Made by a program: the position numbers and the translations under genes. From assembly GCF_003807585.1 (NCBI RefSeq), contig NZ_RMBX01000007.1, positions 248,001-312,000 on the forward strand: DNA of 64,000 nucleotides, in the 5' to 3' direction. Each line of letters starts with the position of its first letter. The first letter of the stretch is position 1. The stretch is from Chitinophaga barathri. GTDB taxonomy: Bacteria > Bacteroidota > Bacteroidia > Chitinophagales > Chitinophagaceae. Shown in pieces: positions 17,076-25,330 of this stretch. The notes under the pieces were generated by a model. That model did no database searches. It saw only the letters and a program-made list of their open reading frames with translations, and was not told the DNA's origin.

Positions 17076-18571
17076 TGCTCATGTCAGAGAAGATTATACA
17101 AGAAGCGAATGAAAGAGCGGCGAAATACTTTTCCCGCAGGCACTTTTTGCAGGATTGCATCACAGGGCTCGGCGCTACGGCCCTGGGTTCCCTGCTGGGC
17201 GGCTGCAATATTTTTTCCGGCCCGGGCAACGGCGCTATGCCGCAAAGCCTGAACCCGCTGGAACCGCGTGCCCCTCATTTCCCGGCAAGGGCCAAAAGCG
17301 TGATCTACCTGCACATGGCAGGCGCTCCCTCGCAGTTGGAACTGTTCGATTACAAACCGGAATTACAAAAACTGCATAACCAGCTTTGCCCCCCTTCTAT
17401 CCTCGAAGGCAAAAAATTCGCGTTTATCCGCGGGGTGCCTAAAATGCTGGGCCCGCAGGCAGTGTTTGCCCAGCATGGCGAAAGCCGTGCATGGGTAAGC
17501 GATCACCTGCCGCATTTTTCGAAGATGGTGGATGACGTGAGTTTCCTGAAAGCCGTGCAGACGGACCAGTTCAACCACGGACCCGCGCAACTGTTCATGC
17601 ACACCGGCAGCGCACGCCTGGGCCGGCCCAGCATCGGCTCCTGGGTGACGTACGGTTTAGGCTCTGAAAACAGCAACCTGCCGGGTTTCGTAGTGCTCAC
17701 CTCCGGCGGTAAAACGCCCGATGCGGGTAAAAGCGTGTGGGGCAGCGGTTTCCTGCCTTCCGTTTACCAGGGCGTGCAATGCCGTTCCAAAGGCGATCCC
17801 GTACTGTTCCTCACAGACCCTGAAGGCATGGACCGCGATATGCGTTATCAATCCATACACGCCATCAATGAAGTGAATAAGCTGGAATACGAACGTTTCC
17901 AGGACCCTGAGATACTGTCCCGCATTTCGCAATACGAGCTGGCTTATAAGATGCAGATATCCGTGCCCGGCGTGATGGACATCGCAGACGAGCCGGAATA
18001 CATTCACCAGTTGTACGGCACGCAGCCGGGCAAGGAAGCCTTCGCGAACAACTGCCTGCTGGCCCGCAAACTCGTTGAAAAAGGCGTGCGTTTTGTACAG
18101 CTCTTCGATTGGGGATGGGACGCGCATGGCACCGGCGAAGACCTTTCCATCGATTACGGCCTGCGCAACAAGGCCCGTGAGATAGACAAGCCTATCAGCG
18201 CCCTGCTGATGGATCTGAAACAGCGCGGCCTGCTGGATGAAACGCTCGTAGTATGGGGCGGTGAATTTGGCAGAACGCCCATGCAGGAAAACCGCGACGG
18301 TAAAGAAATGCCTTACCTCGGCCGCGATCACCACGTAGAAGCATTCACCATGTGGATGGCCGGCGCCGGTATCAAAAAAGGAGGCAGCTGGGGCGAAACA
18401 GACGAAATAGGCTTCGCTGCCGTAAAAGGCAAAGTAGCGGTACACGATATTCATGCCACCATGCTGCAGCAGCTGGGCTTTGACCATGAGAAACTGACCT
18501 ACCAGTTCCAGGGCCGCCCGTTCAGGCTTACGGATGTGGAAGGACACGTTATTCATGAAATTTTAGGTTAA
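17075..18571 (+). CDS. DUF1501 protein with Tat-like signal
   Basis: 498 residues. The N-terminus carries a twin-arginine motif (SRRHFLQD, residues about 20-27) and a hydrophobic stretch ending at a GGC, so it is exported folded and may be lipidated. The body is a DUF1501 domain, a member of the alkaline-phosphatase/sulfatase-like superfamily fold: VIYLHMAGAPSQLELFDYKP near residue 75, and VWGGEFGRTPMQENRDG with GRDHH near 390-415, the usual metal-site region. DUF1501 genes almost always sit next to DUF1549/DUF1553 cytochrome genes, as here (one-base overlap). An ATG six bases further on is an alternative start. The substrate is unknown. Confidence 0.9.
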   Translation: MLMSEKIIQEANERAAKYFSRRHFLQDCITGLGATALGSLLGGCNIFSGPGNGAMPQSLNPLEPRAPHFPARAKSVIYLHMAGAPSQLELFDYKPELQKLHNQLCPPSILEGKKFAFIRGVPKMLGPQAVFAQHGESRAWVSDHLPHFSKMVDDVSFLKAVQTDQFNHGPAQLFMHTGSARLGRPSIGSWVTYGLGSENSNLPGFVVLTSGGKTPDAGKSVWGSGFLPSVYQGVQCRSKGDPVLFLTDPEGMDRDMRYQSIHAINEVNKLEYERFQDPEILSRISQYELAYKMQISVPGVMDIADEPEYIHQLYGTQPGKEAFANNCLLARKLVEKGVRFVQLFDWGWDAHGTGEDLSIDYGLRNKAREIDKPISALLMDLKQRGLLDETLVVWGGEFGRTPMQENRDGKEMPYLGRDHHVEAFTMWMAGAGIKKGGSWGETDEIGFAAVKGKVAVHDIHATMLQQLGFDHEKLTYQFQGRPFRLTDVEGHVIHEILG

Positions 18572-18577
18572 TTAATT

Positions 18578-19513
18578 ATGTCTCTGAACAGAAGGAATTT
18601 TTTAAAACAGACCGTGGCCGTCAGCGCCGCATCCCTTATGACCGAAATAACAGCCGCTGCGGCGCAGCCCGCATTCAAAACGTCCGCCGCCGCAGGTTTT
18701 AAACTCGTCGTATTGCAAACGGACTGGGGCTTCCCCGGTTCCCGTGATGAATATTGCCGCCGCGCCAAAGAGGCGGGGTATGACGGTATTGAATTGTGGT
18801 GGCCTACGACCAAAGAAGCGCAGGACGAACTGTTCACCGCGTTAAAAAAATATGATCTGCAAGTCGGTTTTCTCTGCGGAGGCAGCGGCAGCGATTATGC
18901 CAAACACGCAGCCGCATTTGAGGCTGCTGTAACAGCCGCTACCAGCCAGCAGCGTCAGCGCCCGCTGTACATCAACTGTCACTCCGGGAAAGACTTCTTT
19001 ACGTTTGAAGAAAACGGCAAACTGATAGACATGACGGTGCGCATCTCCAAAAGCTCCGGCATACCCGTATACCACGAAACGCACCGTTCCAGGATGATGT
19101 TCGCCGCGCATATCACGCGCAAATTCATCGAAGCCAAACCCGATCTGCGCCTCACGCTGGACATTTCCCACTGGTGCAACGTGCACGAATCCCTCCTGCA
19201 GGACCAGGCTGAAACCGTGGCCAAAGCCCTGGAAAGGACCGGCCACATCCACGCCAGGATCGGCCACCCGGAAGGCCCGCAGGTGAACGACCCGCGCGCG
19301 CCGGAATGGGAAGGCGTGGTAAAAGCGCATTTTGCATGGTGGGATGAAGTGGCGAAAATAAAACGCGCCAAAGGTGAAGTAATGACGGTACTGACGGAGT
19401 TTGGCCCCGCGGATTATATGCCTACACTGCCTTACACAAGGCAGCCCGTGGCGAATCAATGGGACATCAACGTGCATATGAAGAACTTATTAAAAGCGAG
19501 ATACGGGGGATGA
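18578..19513 (+). CDS. Tat-exported sugar phosphate isomerase/epimerase-like TIM barrel
   Basis: 311 residues. Tat motif NRRNFLKQ at residues 4-11 and a hydrophobic stretch ending AAAAQPA around 30. The mature part is a xylose-isomerase-like (AP endonuclease 2) TIM barrel, shown by YDGIELWWP, HETHRSRMMF, LDISHWCN and HARIGHPEGPQVNDP, with acidic and histidine metal ligands at the expected strand ends. It starts six bases after the DUF1501 stop and its stop overlaps the next start (ATGA). Export and context suggest it acts on a sugar or oxidised sugar in the periplasm. Confidence 0.88.
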   Translation: MSLNRRNFLKQTVAVSAASLMTEITAAAAQPAFKTSAAAGFKLVVLQTDWGFPGSRDEYCRRAKEAGYDGIELWWPTTKEAQDELFTALKKYDLQVGFLCGGSGSDYAKHAAAFEAAVTAATSQQRQRPLYINCHSGKDFFTFEENGKLIDMTVRISKSSGIPVYHETHRSRMMFAAHITRKFIEAKPDLRLTLDISHWCNVHESLLQDQAETVAKALERTGHIHARIGHPEGPQVNDPRAPEWEGVVKAHFAWWDEVAKIKRAKGEVMTVLTEFGPADYMPTLPYTRQPVANQWDINVHMKNLLKARYGG

Positions 19514-20925
19514 TGATATTATTGCAAGGAAACTGGAGCCTGTTCATCGGGCGTTTCCACCCTTTACTGGTGCATTTGCCCATCGGCATGCTCATTATCG
19601 CCTTTATACTGGAAGTGATGAGTAAGAACCGCCGCCTGACCGTGCTGAGCGCGGCTGTGCTGCCCGTGCTGGTGTTTGGCGCACTTTCCGCCATCGCCGC
19701 ATGTATAGCGGGATTGCTGCTGTCTTCTTCCGGCGGGTACGACGAAGCCGCGCTTGACCTTCACATGTGGATGGGCATAGGCGTTGCGGTGATCTCGGTA
19801 TTGCTGTGCGTGTTCAGAAGATACGCGCTTTTCAGGAAAGCCTGGCTGCCCATATCTTTCGTGATGATCGTATTGCTCTCCGCCGCAGGGCACTTTGGCG
19901 GCAACCTCACCCATGGCGAAGATTATCTGACCGCTGAGTTTCCCCTTGGAAAAGGCGCGGCCGCCGGAGCCACAACGGCTATTGCCAACCTGAACGAAGC
20001 AAAAGTATACGATCAATTGGTAAGGCCTATCCTGGAGCAGAAATGTTATTCCTGTCACAACGAAGCCAAGCTGAAAGGCGGCCTTCGCCTGGACGGAATG
20101 GACCATATCCGCAAAGGCGGTGAAAACGGCCCCGTGATAAAAGACAGCGTACCGGAAGCCAGCGAATTGTACAAACGCCTCATCCTCTCCGAAGCGGACG
20201 ACAAACGGATGCCTCCTAAAGGCAAACCGCAGCTCACTCCGCAGCAGCTGGAGATATTGTACTGGTGGATAGAGCAGGGCGCGTCTCCGGATGCGACCGT
20301 TAAGGATCTTCACCATACACCAAGGATGCAGCTGGTACTGGAAGGCATGCAGCCCTCAGGCGGGTCGGACGTTCATCCGTTTATGCCGCAGGAAGAAGTA
20401 AGCGAAGCCTCCCCGCAGGATATAGGTGCGCTCGAAAAGATCGGGGTAAAAGTGATGCCGGTAGCGAATGAGAATGGTTTTGTGATGGTAAGCGCCGTGA
20501 ACGCATCAGGGTTTGGCAACAAAGAAGCCGCTTTGCTGCTGCCACTGAAAAAACAGATCGTCTGGCTGAAATTATCCAACACCCAAACAGGGGACAGCGC
20601 CTTAAAAGTGATCTCGCAACTACCCGAACTTACCCGCCTGTATCTTGAGAATACACCGGTAACAGATGAAGGGCTGGTGCACCTGGCTAACTGCAAACAG
20701 CTGAAATACCTGAACCTGGTGGGCACAAAGGTGACGGACAAAGGAATACTGCTCCTGCAAAAGAACGCGGCGCTGAAAGAATTGTTCCTTTACAAAACCG
20801 CCGTAACACCCGCGGCCCTTTCACAGCTCCGCAAAGCTGTTCCGGAAATGGCTATCGATACGGGAGGTTACCGGATGCCCGCGTTGATCACCGATACGCT
20901 AGTGTACAGGAAACAGAAGTTATAG
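19510..20925 (+). CDS. DUF2231 membrane protein with cytochrome c and LRR domains
   Basis: 471 residues. Four hydrophobic segments in residues 10-135 form a DUF2231-type membrane domain (FIGRFHPLLVHLPIGML is its hallmark). A periplasmic PSCyt1-like cytochrome domain follows with haem motif CYSCH at 179-183 and the MPP(K)GKPQL distal Met region. The C-terminal 150 residues contain leucine-rich repeats of the L-x2-L-x-L-x2-T-x-VTD-x-GL kind. The ATG at 19510 overlaps the preceding stop by four bases, implying translational coupling; the frame extends upstream but that part overlaps the epimerase gene. It probably anchors the cytochrome system of this operon to the inner membrane and passes electrons to the respiratory chain. 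Confidence 0.85.
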   Translation: MMILLQGNWSLFIGRFHPLLVHLPIGMLIIAFILEVMSKNRRLTVLSAAVLPVLVFGALSAIAACIAGLLLSSSGGYDEAALDLHMWMGIGVAVISVLLCVFRRYALFRKAWLPISFVMIVLLSAAGHFGGNLTHGEDYLTAEFPLGKGAAAGATTAIANLNEAKVYDQLVRPILEQKCYSCHNEAKLKGGLRLDGMDHIRKGGENGPVIKDSVPEASELYKRLILSEADDKRMPPKGKPQLTPQQLEILYWWIEQGASPDATVKDLHHTPRMQLVLEGMQPSGGSDVHPFMPQEEVSEASPQDIGALEKIGVKVMPVANENGFVMVSAVNASGFGNKEAALLLPLKKQIVWLKLSNTQTGDSALKVISQLPELTRLYLENTPVTDEGLVHLANCKQLKYLNLVGTKVTDKGILLLQKNAALKELFLYKTAVTPAALSQLRKAVPEMAIDTGGYRMPALITDTLVYRKQKL

Positions 20926-20937
20926 GTACAAAATATC

Positions 20938-20965
20938 AAAGGCCGTCTCAGCGAGACGGCCTTTT
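20938..20965 (+). terminator. Terminator of the cytochrome operon
   Basis: AAAGGCCGTCTC pairs perfectly with GAGACGGCCTTT around a 3-base loop, then T. Because A residues precede the stem it may also stop minus-strand transcription from the convergent pnkp operon, whose last gene ends at 20987. Confidence 0.85.
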
Positions 20966-20986
20966 CCGTTTACGATTATCACACTT

Positions 20987-23530
20987 TTACAACCTCGGGT
21001 CCACCGGCTCGCTTTCCAGCGCCAGTACGCCAAATACGCATTCATGCACACCCTTCAGCGAATCTTTGGATACGAACCTTTCCAGCCCTTCCAGGCCAAG
21101 TACAAATTCCCTGAGCGCCAGGGAACGTTTGGCGGATAAACCGCGCGCTTTCAGGCGTTCAAGGTAAGCGGGAGTGGTGTATTCCGGTCCGTAAATGATG
21201 CGCAGGTATTCCCTCCCCCTGATCTTGATAGCAGGCTGGGCAATACCACGGGCGTGCTGGTGCAGGTATTGGTAGGACTTTACTACCATTCCTTCGCCGC
21301 CTTTGCCCGTCAGCGTATTCCACCATTCAGTGGCTTCAGTTACCTGCTCTTCGTCTTCCAGGTGCACGACTTTAAAAGGCGTGGCCAGCAGGATGTTTTT
21401 GTCTTCTTCACAGAATGCGGCGATCTCATCCATATGCCATTCATGGTCCTGGTGAAACCAGGTTTTACCGGCGGTGGCCATGATGTGGAACGGCGCGAGT
21501 TTATAATCGTCCAGGCTGTTCACCGGCCAGCAGTATTGCCTGTAGGCGTCAATGAATTGAGTAGCCTGCTGGTGTTTCAGGCTGTATTTTTCCAGCAGCG
21601 GTGCTGCTGCTTCATTTTGCCGCAATGCCTGTACGGCGGCGCTCAGCGCATGTGTGGCGGCTGCGCCGGTGCTGGCGTATTGTGTTTCTATCAGGCTCAA
21701 TGCCTTTGCGCTCCAGGGCATCAGCTCGCAGTCGAAGCAGGCCCAGTCCGTATTGAATTTTTCATAAAAGCCGGAAGCTGCAAGGGCTTTGTTCAGCCTT
21801 TGCAGTAATGCCTGCTCCATGTTTTTGTCCGTGAAAAAGGAACGGCCGGTACGGGTATACACCACGCCGATGCCTTCACCTTTGATACCAAAGGTTTCTT
21901 CCACGGCTTTTTCATCTTTTGCCACGATCACTACCGCGCGTGAGCCCATGTGTTTTTCCTCGCAGATCACTTTGGTTACGCCCACGCCCCTGAAATAACT
22001 GAATGCTTCAGCGGGATGCTCCAGGAAGTCCGGTAGCTTGCTGGTTTCCGCGGGGCTCATCGTGGGCGGAAGGTAGATCAGCCATTTCGGGTTTACCGCA
22101 AAACGGCTCATTACTTCCAGCGCCGCGATCGTATGCTGTTCGCGGATGGTCACCGGGCCGCCGTACCTGTTTTCGATCAGCATCTTGCCGTTGAAGTCCG
22201 CGATGTTCAGCACGTCATCATGCTGTTGTTGCAGCGTGAGGCCGGAAGGTGGCATATGCAAAGGCCTTACGGGCTCGCAGTATATCTCTTTTGCTTTTAC
22301 GGATACCAGGTCTTTTTCAGGGTAACGGAGAGCGGTAAGGCTTCCGCCGAATACGCAGCCGGTGTCGATATCTATCGTGCGGTTGAGCCATTGCGGGGAA
22401 GGCACGGGCGTGTGGCCGTATACGACCATGGCTTTGCCGTTGTAATCCGCGGCCCAGTTATGTCTTACAGGCAGGCCGAATTCGTCCGTCTCACCCGTGG
22501 TTTCGCCGTAATAGCAGAATTCCCTTACTCTCCCGGAGCCACGGCCCTGCATTTCTTCTTTCAGGCCGGCATGGGCTACCACCAGCTTTCCGCCATCCAG
22601 CACATAGTGGCTTACGAGGCCGTCCAGGAAGGTTTTTATTTCTTCAAGGAACTCCGGCGTTTCGGCGGAGAGCTGGGCTACGGTCTGTTCCAGCCCGTGT
22701 TTTAATTGCACGTTTTTACCGTTCAGCCATCTTACGAGTTTCACATCATGGTTGCCGGGCACACAAAGCGCCGCGCCTTCTTTTACCTGTTTCATGACGA
22801 GCTTCAGCACGGCCGGGCTGGCCGGCCCGCGGTCCACAAGGTCGCCGAGGAATACCAGGCGGCGGCCTTCGGGATGGCGCCATACGCCATCCGTTTCGTG
22901 GTAATTCAGTTGTTGTATCAGCTCCACGAGTTCGGTATGGCAACCGTGTATATCGCCAATGATGTCAAAAGGCCCGGTTTCGGATTTCAGGTTGTTGAAC
23001 AATGGTTCGCGGCGGATGCTGGTAATGGCGGCCACTTCTTCCGGGTTCCTCAGTTCATGGATGTGGCGGAAACCTTCCAGTCTCAGGCGGCGCAAGCCTC
23101 TTCTCAGCAGCGCCGTCTGTTTCGGGATCACGTGTGCGCCAAAGCTGCGGTCCGTACGTTGAGCATGGCGTTCTGTACACACCTTTTCCGGCATATTCAG
23201 CACGATGGCTACGGGCAGTACATGAAACTCGCGGGCGAGGCGTACCCAGTCCGCGCGGTCTTCATCTCTTACGTTCGTAGCGTCCACTACGGTGAGCAGG
23301 CCATGTTTCAGGCGCTTGGAAATAATAAACCGCGCCACCTCAAATGCGTCTTTGGAGAATTCCTGCGCATTTTCGTCGTTGCTCACCATTGCGCGGCAGG
23401 CGTCTGATGATACTATTTCTGAAGGCAGGAAGTGCTGCCGGGCAAATGTCGATTTGCCGGACCCGGAAGCGCCTATCAGTACGACGAGGCTCATCTCGGG
23501 GATGTTTAATATGTCTTTATGCGTGTGCAT
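20987..23530 (-). CDS. pnkp: Bacterial polynucleotide kinase-phosphatase-ligase (RNA repair)
   Basis: 847 residues with all three modules of bacterial Pnkp. Kinase: P-loop GASGSGKST (20-28) phosphorylates 5'-OH RNA ends. Phosphatase: calcineurin-type metallophosphoesterase motifs GDIHG (192-196), GDLVDRG (229-235), GNHD (259-262), His320 and YGHTP (371-375) remove 2',3'-cyclic or 3' phosphates. Ligase: adenylyltransferase with nucleotidyl lysine Lys526 in EEKHMGSRA, motif IV EGMVVKS and the IKIRGREYLRIIYG motif V region. Family proteins need Hen1 for sealing; hen1 is the first gene of this operon. The start overlaps the preceding gene by 14 bases; NIPEMSLVVLIG at the N-terminus matches the family, so the long start is kept. 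It is a complete, apparently intact protein. Confidence 0.97.
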   Translation of the reverse strand: MHTHKDILNIPEMSLVVLIGASGSGKSTFARQHFLPSEIVSSDACRAMVSNDENAQEFSKDAFEVARFIISKRLKHGLLTVVDATNVRDEDRADWVRLAREFHVLPVAIVLNMPEKVCTERHAQRTDRSFGAHVIPKQTALLRRGLRRLRLEGFRHIHELRNPEEVAAITSIRREPLFNNLKSETGPFDIIGDIHGCHTELVELIQQLNYHETDGVWRHPEGRRLVFLGDLVDRGPASPAVLKLVMKQVKEGAALCVPGNHDVKLVRWLNGKNVQLKHGLEQTVAQLSAETPEFLEEIKTFLDGLVSHYVLDGGKLVVAHAGLKEEMQGRGSGRVREFCYYGETTGETDEFGLPVRHNWAADYNGKAMVVYGHTPVPSPQWLNRTIDIDTGCVFGGSLTALRYPEKDLVSVKAKEIYCEPVRPLHMPPSGLTLQQQHDDVLNIADFNGKMLIENRYGGPVTIREQHTIAALEVMSRFAVNPKWLIYLPPTMSPAETSKLPDFLEHPAEAFSYFRGVGVTKVICEEKHMGSRAVVIVAKDEKAVEETFGIKGEGIGVVYTRTGRSFFTDKNMEQALLQRLNKALAASGFYEKFNTDWACFDCELMPWSAKALSLIETQYASTGAAATHALSAAVQALRQNEAAAPLLEKYSLKHQQATQFIDAYRQYCWPVNSLDDYKLAPFHIMATAGKTWFHQDHEWHMDEIAAFCEEDKNILLATPFKVVHLEDEEQVTEATEWWNTLTGKGGEGMVVKSYQYLHQHARGIAQPAIKIRGREYLRIIYGPEYTTPAYLERLKARGLSAKRSLALREFVLGLEGLERFVSKDSLKGVHECVFGVLALESEPVDPRL

Positions 23531-24578
23531 AGAATGCTGTTCTGATCTTTCTTAAAACGTCCTCCGCTTTCTGTTCATCCGGCTGCGCGGGCAAAGCGGT
23601 GGCTGCATATACGCCTTCCAGCGTTTTCATCTTTTCTTCCACCATGGCCATCAGCTCTTCAAACTCATACTTCCCGCTGCGGATGCCGAGCAGGAAATCA
23701 CGGTCATGCCGGAACACGATCACGCCCTGGCCTTTACCGATCTCTTCCGCCATTTGCAGCAGCCGCATGGTGTGCATCATATGTTTGGCGTCATATTGTT
23801 TGCCATGGTCCATGGTGGCCTGGTAACGCATTTCATTCCGTTTCTCCAGCCAGATGCCGTACTCTTTGTATTCCCGGCAATACACGGAATAACCGTCTTT
23901 GTTGAAGGTCATGACCGCCCGGTGCCGTATGCCTTTCGGGATGGAAGTAAGCTGCACATCGTCCGCCGATTCACCGGATACAATGCCTTTCAGCGGTATG
24001 TCGTGCCCGTGGAAAAGCAGGTAAGTGTCCCGGAAATGATCGAGGCAGGTGAGGCCGCAATCCTGCTGCCGGAGGTTGTTTGTCTGGAGCCATTCCGTCA
24101 GGGGAAGGCTGCCGTTGCCATCCAGTACATAACAAAAGTTCAGCACGCCCATCCGCTCTTTGGCGACGGGTTTGTTGATCTTTTTATTCAGCCCGCGGGC
24201 TTTGCTGATCTGCGTTTTGGCATAACCGGCAAAAGTGTCGAAGCAGAGGCGCGACAGGTAATCTTCCGGCCTGATAAGGTCCATCAGCGGATGACGGAAC
24301 AAAGTGTTGGCGCCGCCCGTGCTCAGCAGTTCCAGGATATTGGGATTGTTTTTACACAGCAGTTCCATGAACCGGCCAATCTCGAAATACACTTCGTCAT
24401 TGGTTTCATTCGCCACCTGCGGGGTGTATTGCATGCCATACAGTTCCTGCTGCGGAAGTACAAAGATGCCTTTGTAATCCGTGTCCGATCCCGGGATGTT
24501 CAGGTTATAGGCGTTGCTTCCGCTGATGCATTTCAGCAGCAGGTGCTGCGGTTCCCGCATGAGTTGTTCGTACGTCAC
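23517..24578 (-). CDS. PF10127 (RlaP/YcgL-like) nucleotidyltransferase, second copy in operon
   Basis: 353 residues with a polymerase-beta-type nucleotidyltransferase core: Gly20-Ser21 in ISGSNAYNLN and the metal-binding DTD (32-34) in PGSDTDYKG. The remainder fits COG3541-like proteins (GVYFEIGRFMELL-type helix with NNPNILELL and FAGYAKTQISKARGLNKK). It overlaps the upstream paralogue by four bases (ATGA) and pnkp by 14, so all four products are probably made together. RlaP means RNA-ligase-associated protein; its reaction has not been established to my knowledge. Adding nucleotides to repaired RNA ends or modifying a toxin or tRNA are possibilities (inference). Confidence 0.88.
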   Translation of the reverse strand: MTYEQLMREPQHLLLKCISGSNAYNLNIPGSDTDYKGIFVLPQQELYGMQYTPQVANETNDEVYFEIGRFMELLCKNNPNILELLSTGGANTLFRHPLMDLIRPEDYLSRLCFDTFAGYAKTQISKARGLNKKINKPVAKERMGVLNFCYVLDGNGSLPLTEWLQTNNLRQQDCGLTCLDHFRDTYLLFHGHDIPLKGIVSGESADDVQLTSIPKGIRHRAVMTFNKDGYSVYCREYKEYGIWLEKRNEMRYQATMDHGKQYDAKHMMHTMRLLQMAEEIGKGQGVIVFRHDRDFLLGIRSGKYEFEELMAMVEEKMKTLEGVYAATALPAQPDEQKAEDVLRKIRTAFYAHA

Positions 24579-25330
24579 GGCCGGATATATTTTCTGAATA
24601 AATTATCAAGGTCTGCCAGGTCGCCTTTCTGGGCGGGGATTTCGCCGGCGCGTTCTTTACAGGCGTCCAGCGTGTCTTCCAGCCAGGTGTGCAGCACGGG
24701 CTGCGCGGGTATCAGCGTTTTTTCCGTGGAGGATTGTTTTTGTTCCAGCAGCCGGTCGATGGCTTCCTGCCAGTTTTCATCTTCCACTACCGTGCGCAGC
24801 AGCCTGAATTCCATGGGCGGCAGTATTTCGTACCGCTGTATCCACAGGCAGGCGAGTGCGGGCCTGAGCGCATAAAAATACCGTTTCAGCTTCATGTCAT
24901 TTCCACGCAGATCATTTTCAAATGTATTGATGGCCATGGAAAGGTAATGGTGAAAACCCGCGCGCAGCGAAAAGAACGAAGGCATTCTCAGCGCCATGTC
25001 GTCCATAAACGCGGCGTGCTGCTGGTACACAATGGGTGATTGCAGCCATTCGTACAGCGGTACATTGGATTTATGAAACAACTGGAGGGCCTTGCGGAGG
25101 TCCCATCCGCTGATATCCAGCACTTCATTCACGGGCAGCTCTATCACATCACGGCGGTCGCGGATGGAAAGATAATCAGGCTGTTTGCCGGCATAAATAA
25201 AACGTACGTCAAAGTCGCTGTCTGTGGACGCAAAGCCCCAGGCCCTGCTGCCTGATTCGCAGGCATAAAGGATGTGCACATCGTGCTCCGCTTCTATCTG
25301 TTTCAGCTTTTCCTGTATGATCGTTTCCAT
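24575..25330 (-). CDS. PF10127 (RlaP/YcgL-like) nucleotidyltransferase, first copy in operon
   Basis: 251 residues. The catalytic motif is ESGSRAWGF (Gly27-Ser28) followed by the DSDFDVRFIY acidic pair. Further family features are ISGWDLRKALQLFHKSNVPLYEWLQSP and a C-terminal helical part. It is clearly related to but distinct from the downstream copy (about 100 residues shorter and differing throughout), so the pair is an old duplication or two subfamilies rather than a recent tandem copy. It shares one base with the hen1 stop and four with the next gene. Confidence 0.88.
   Translation of the reverse strand: METIIQEKLKQIEAEHDVHILYACESGSRAWGFASTDSDFDVRFIYAGKQPDYLSIRDRRDVIELPVNEVLDISGWDLRKALQLFHKSNVPLYEWLQSPIVYQQHAAFMDDMALRMPSFFSLRAGFHHYLSMAINTFENDLRGNDMKLKRYFYALRPALACLWIQRYEILPPMEFRLLRTVVEDENWQEAIDRLLEQKQSSTEKTLIPAQPVLHTWLEDTLDACKERAGEIPAQKGDLADLDNLFRKYIRP

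Noticed and set aside
23517..25330. MNT-HEPN toxin-antitoxin pair as explanation of the two nucleotidyltransferases
   Set aside because: Both genes carry nucleotidyltransferase motifs; no HEPN (R-x4-6-H) toxin partner is seen, and both are locked into the hen1-pnkp operon.
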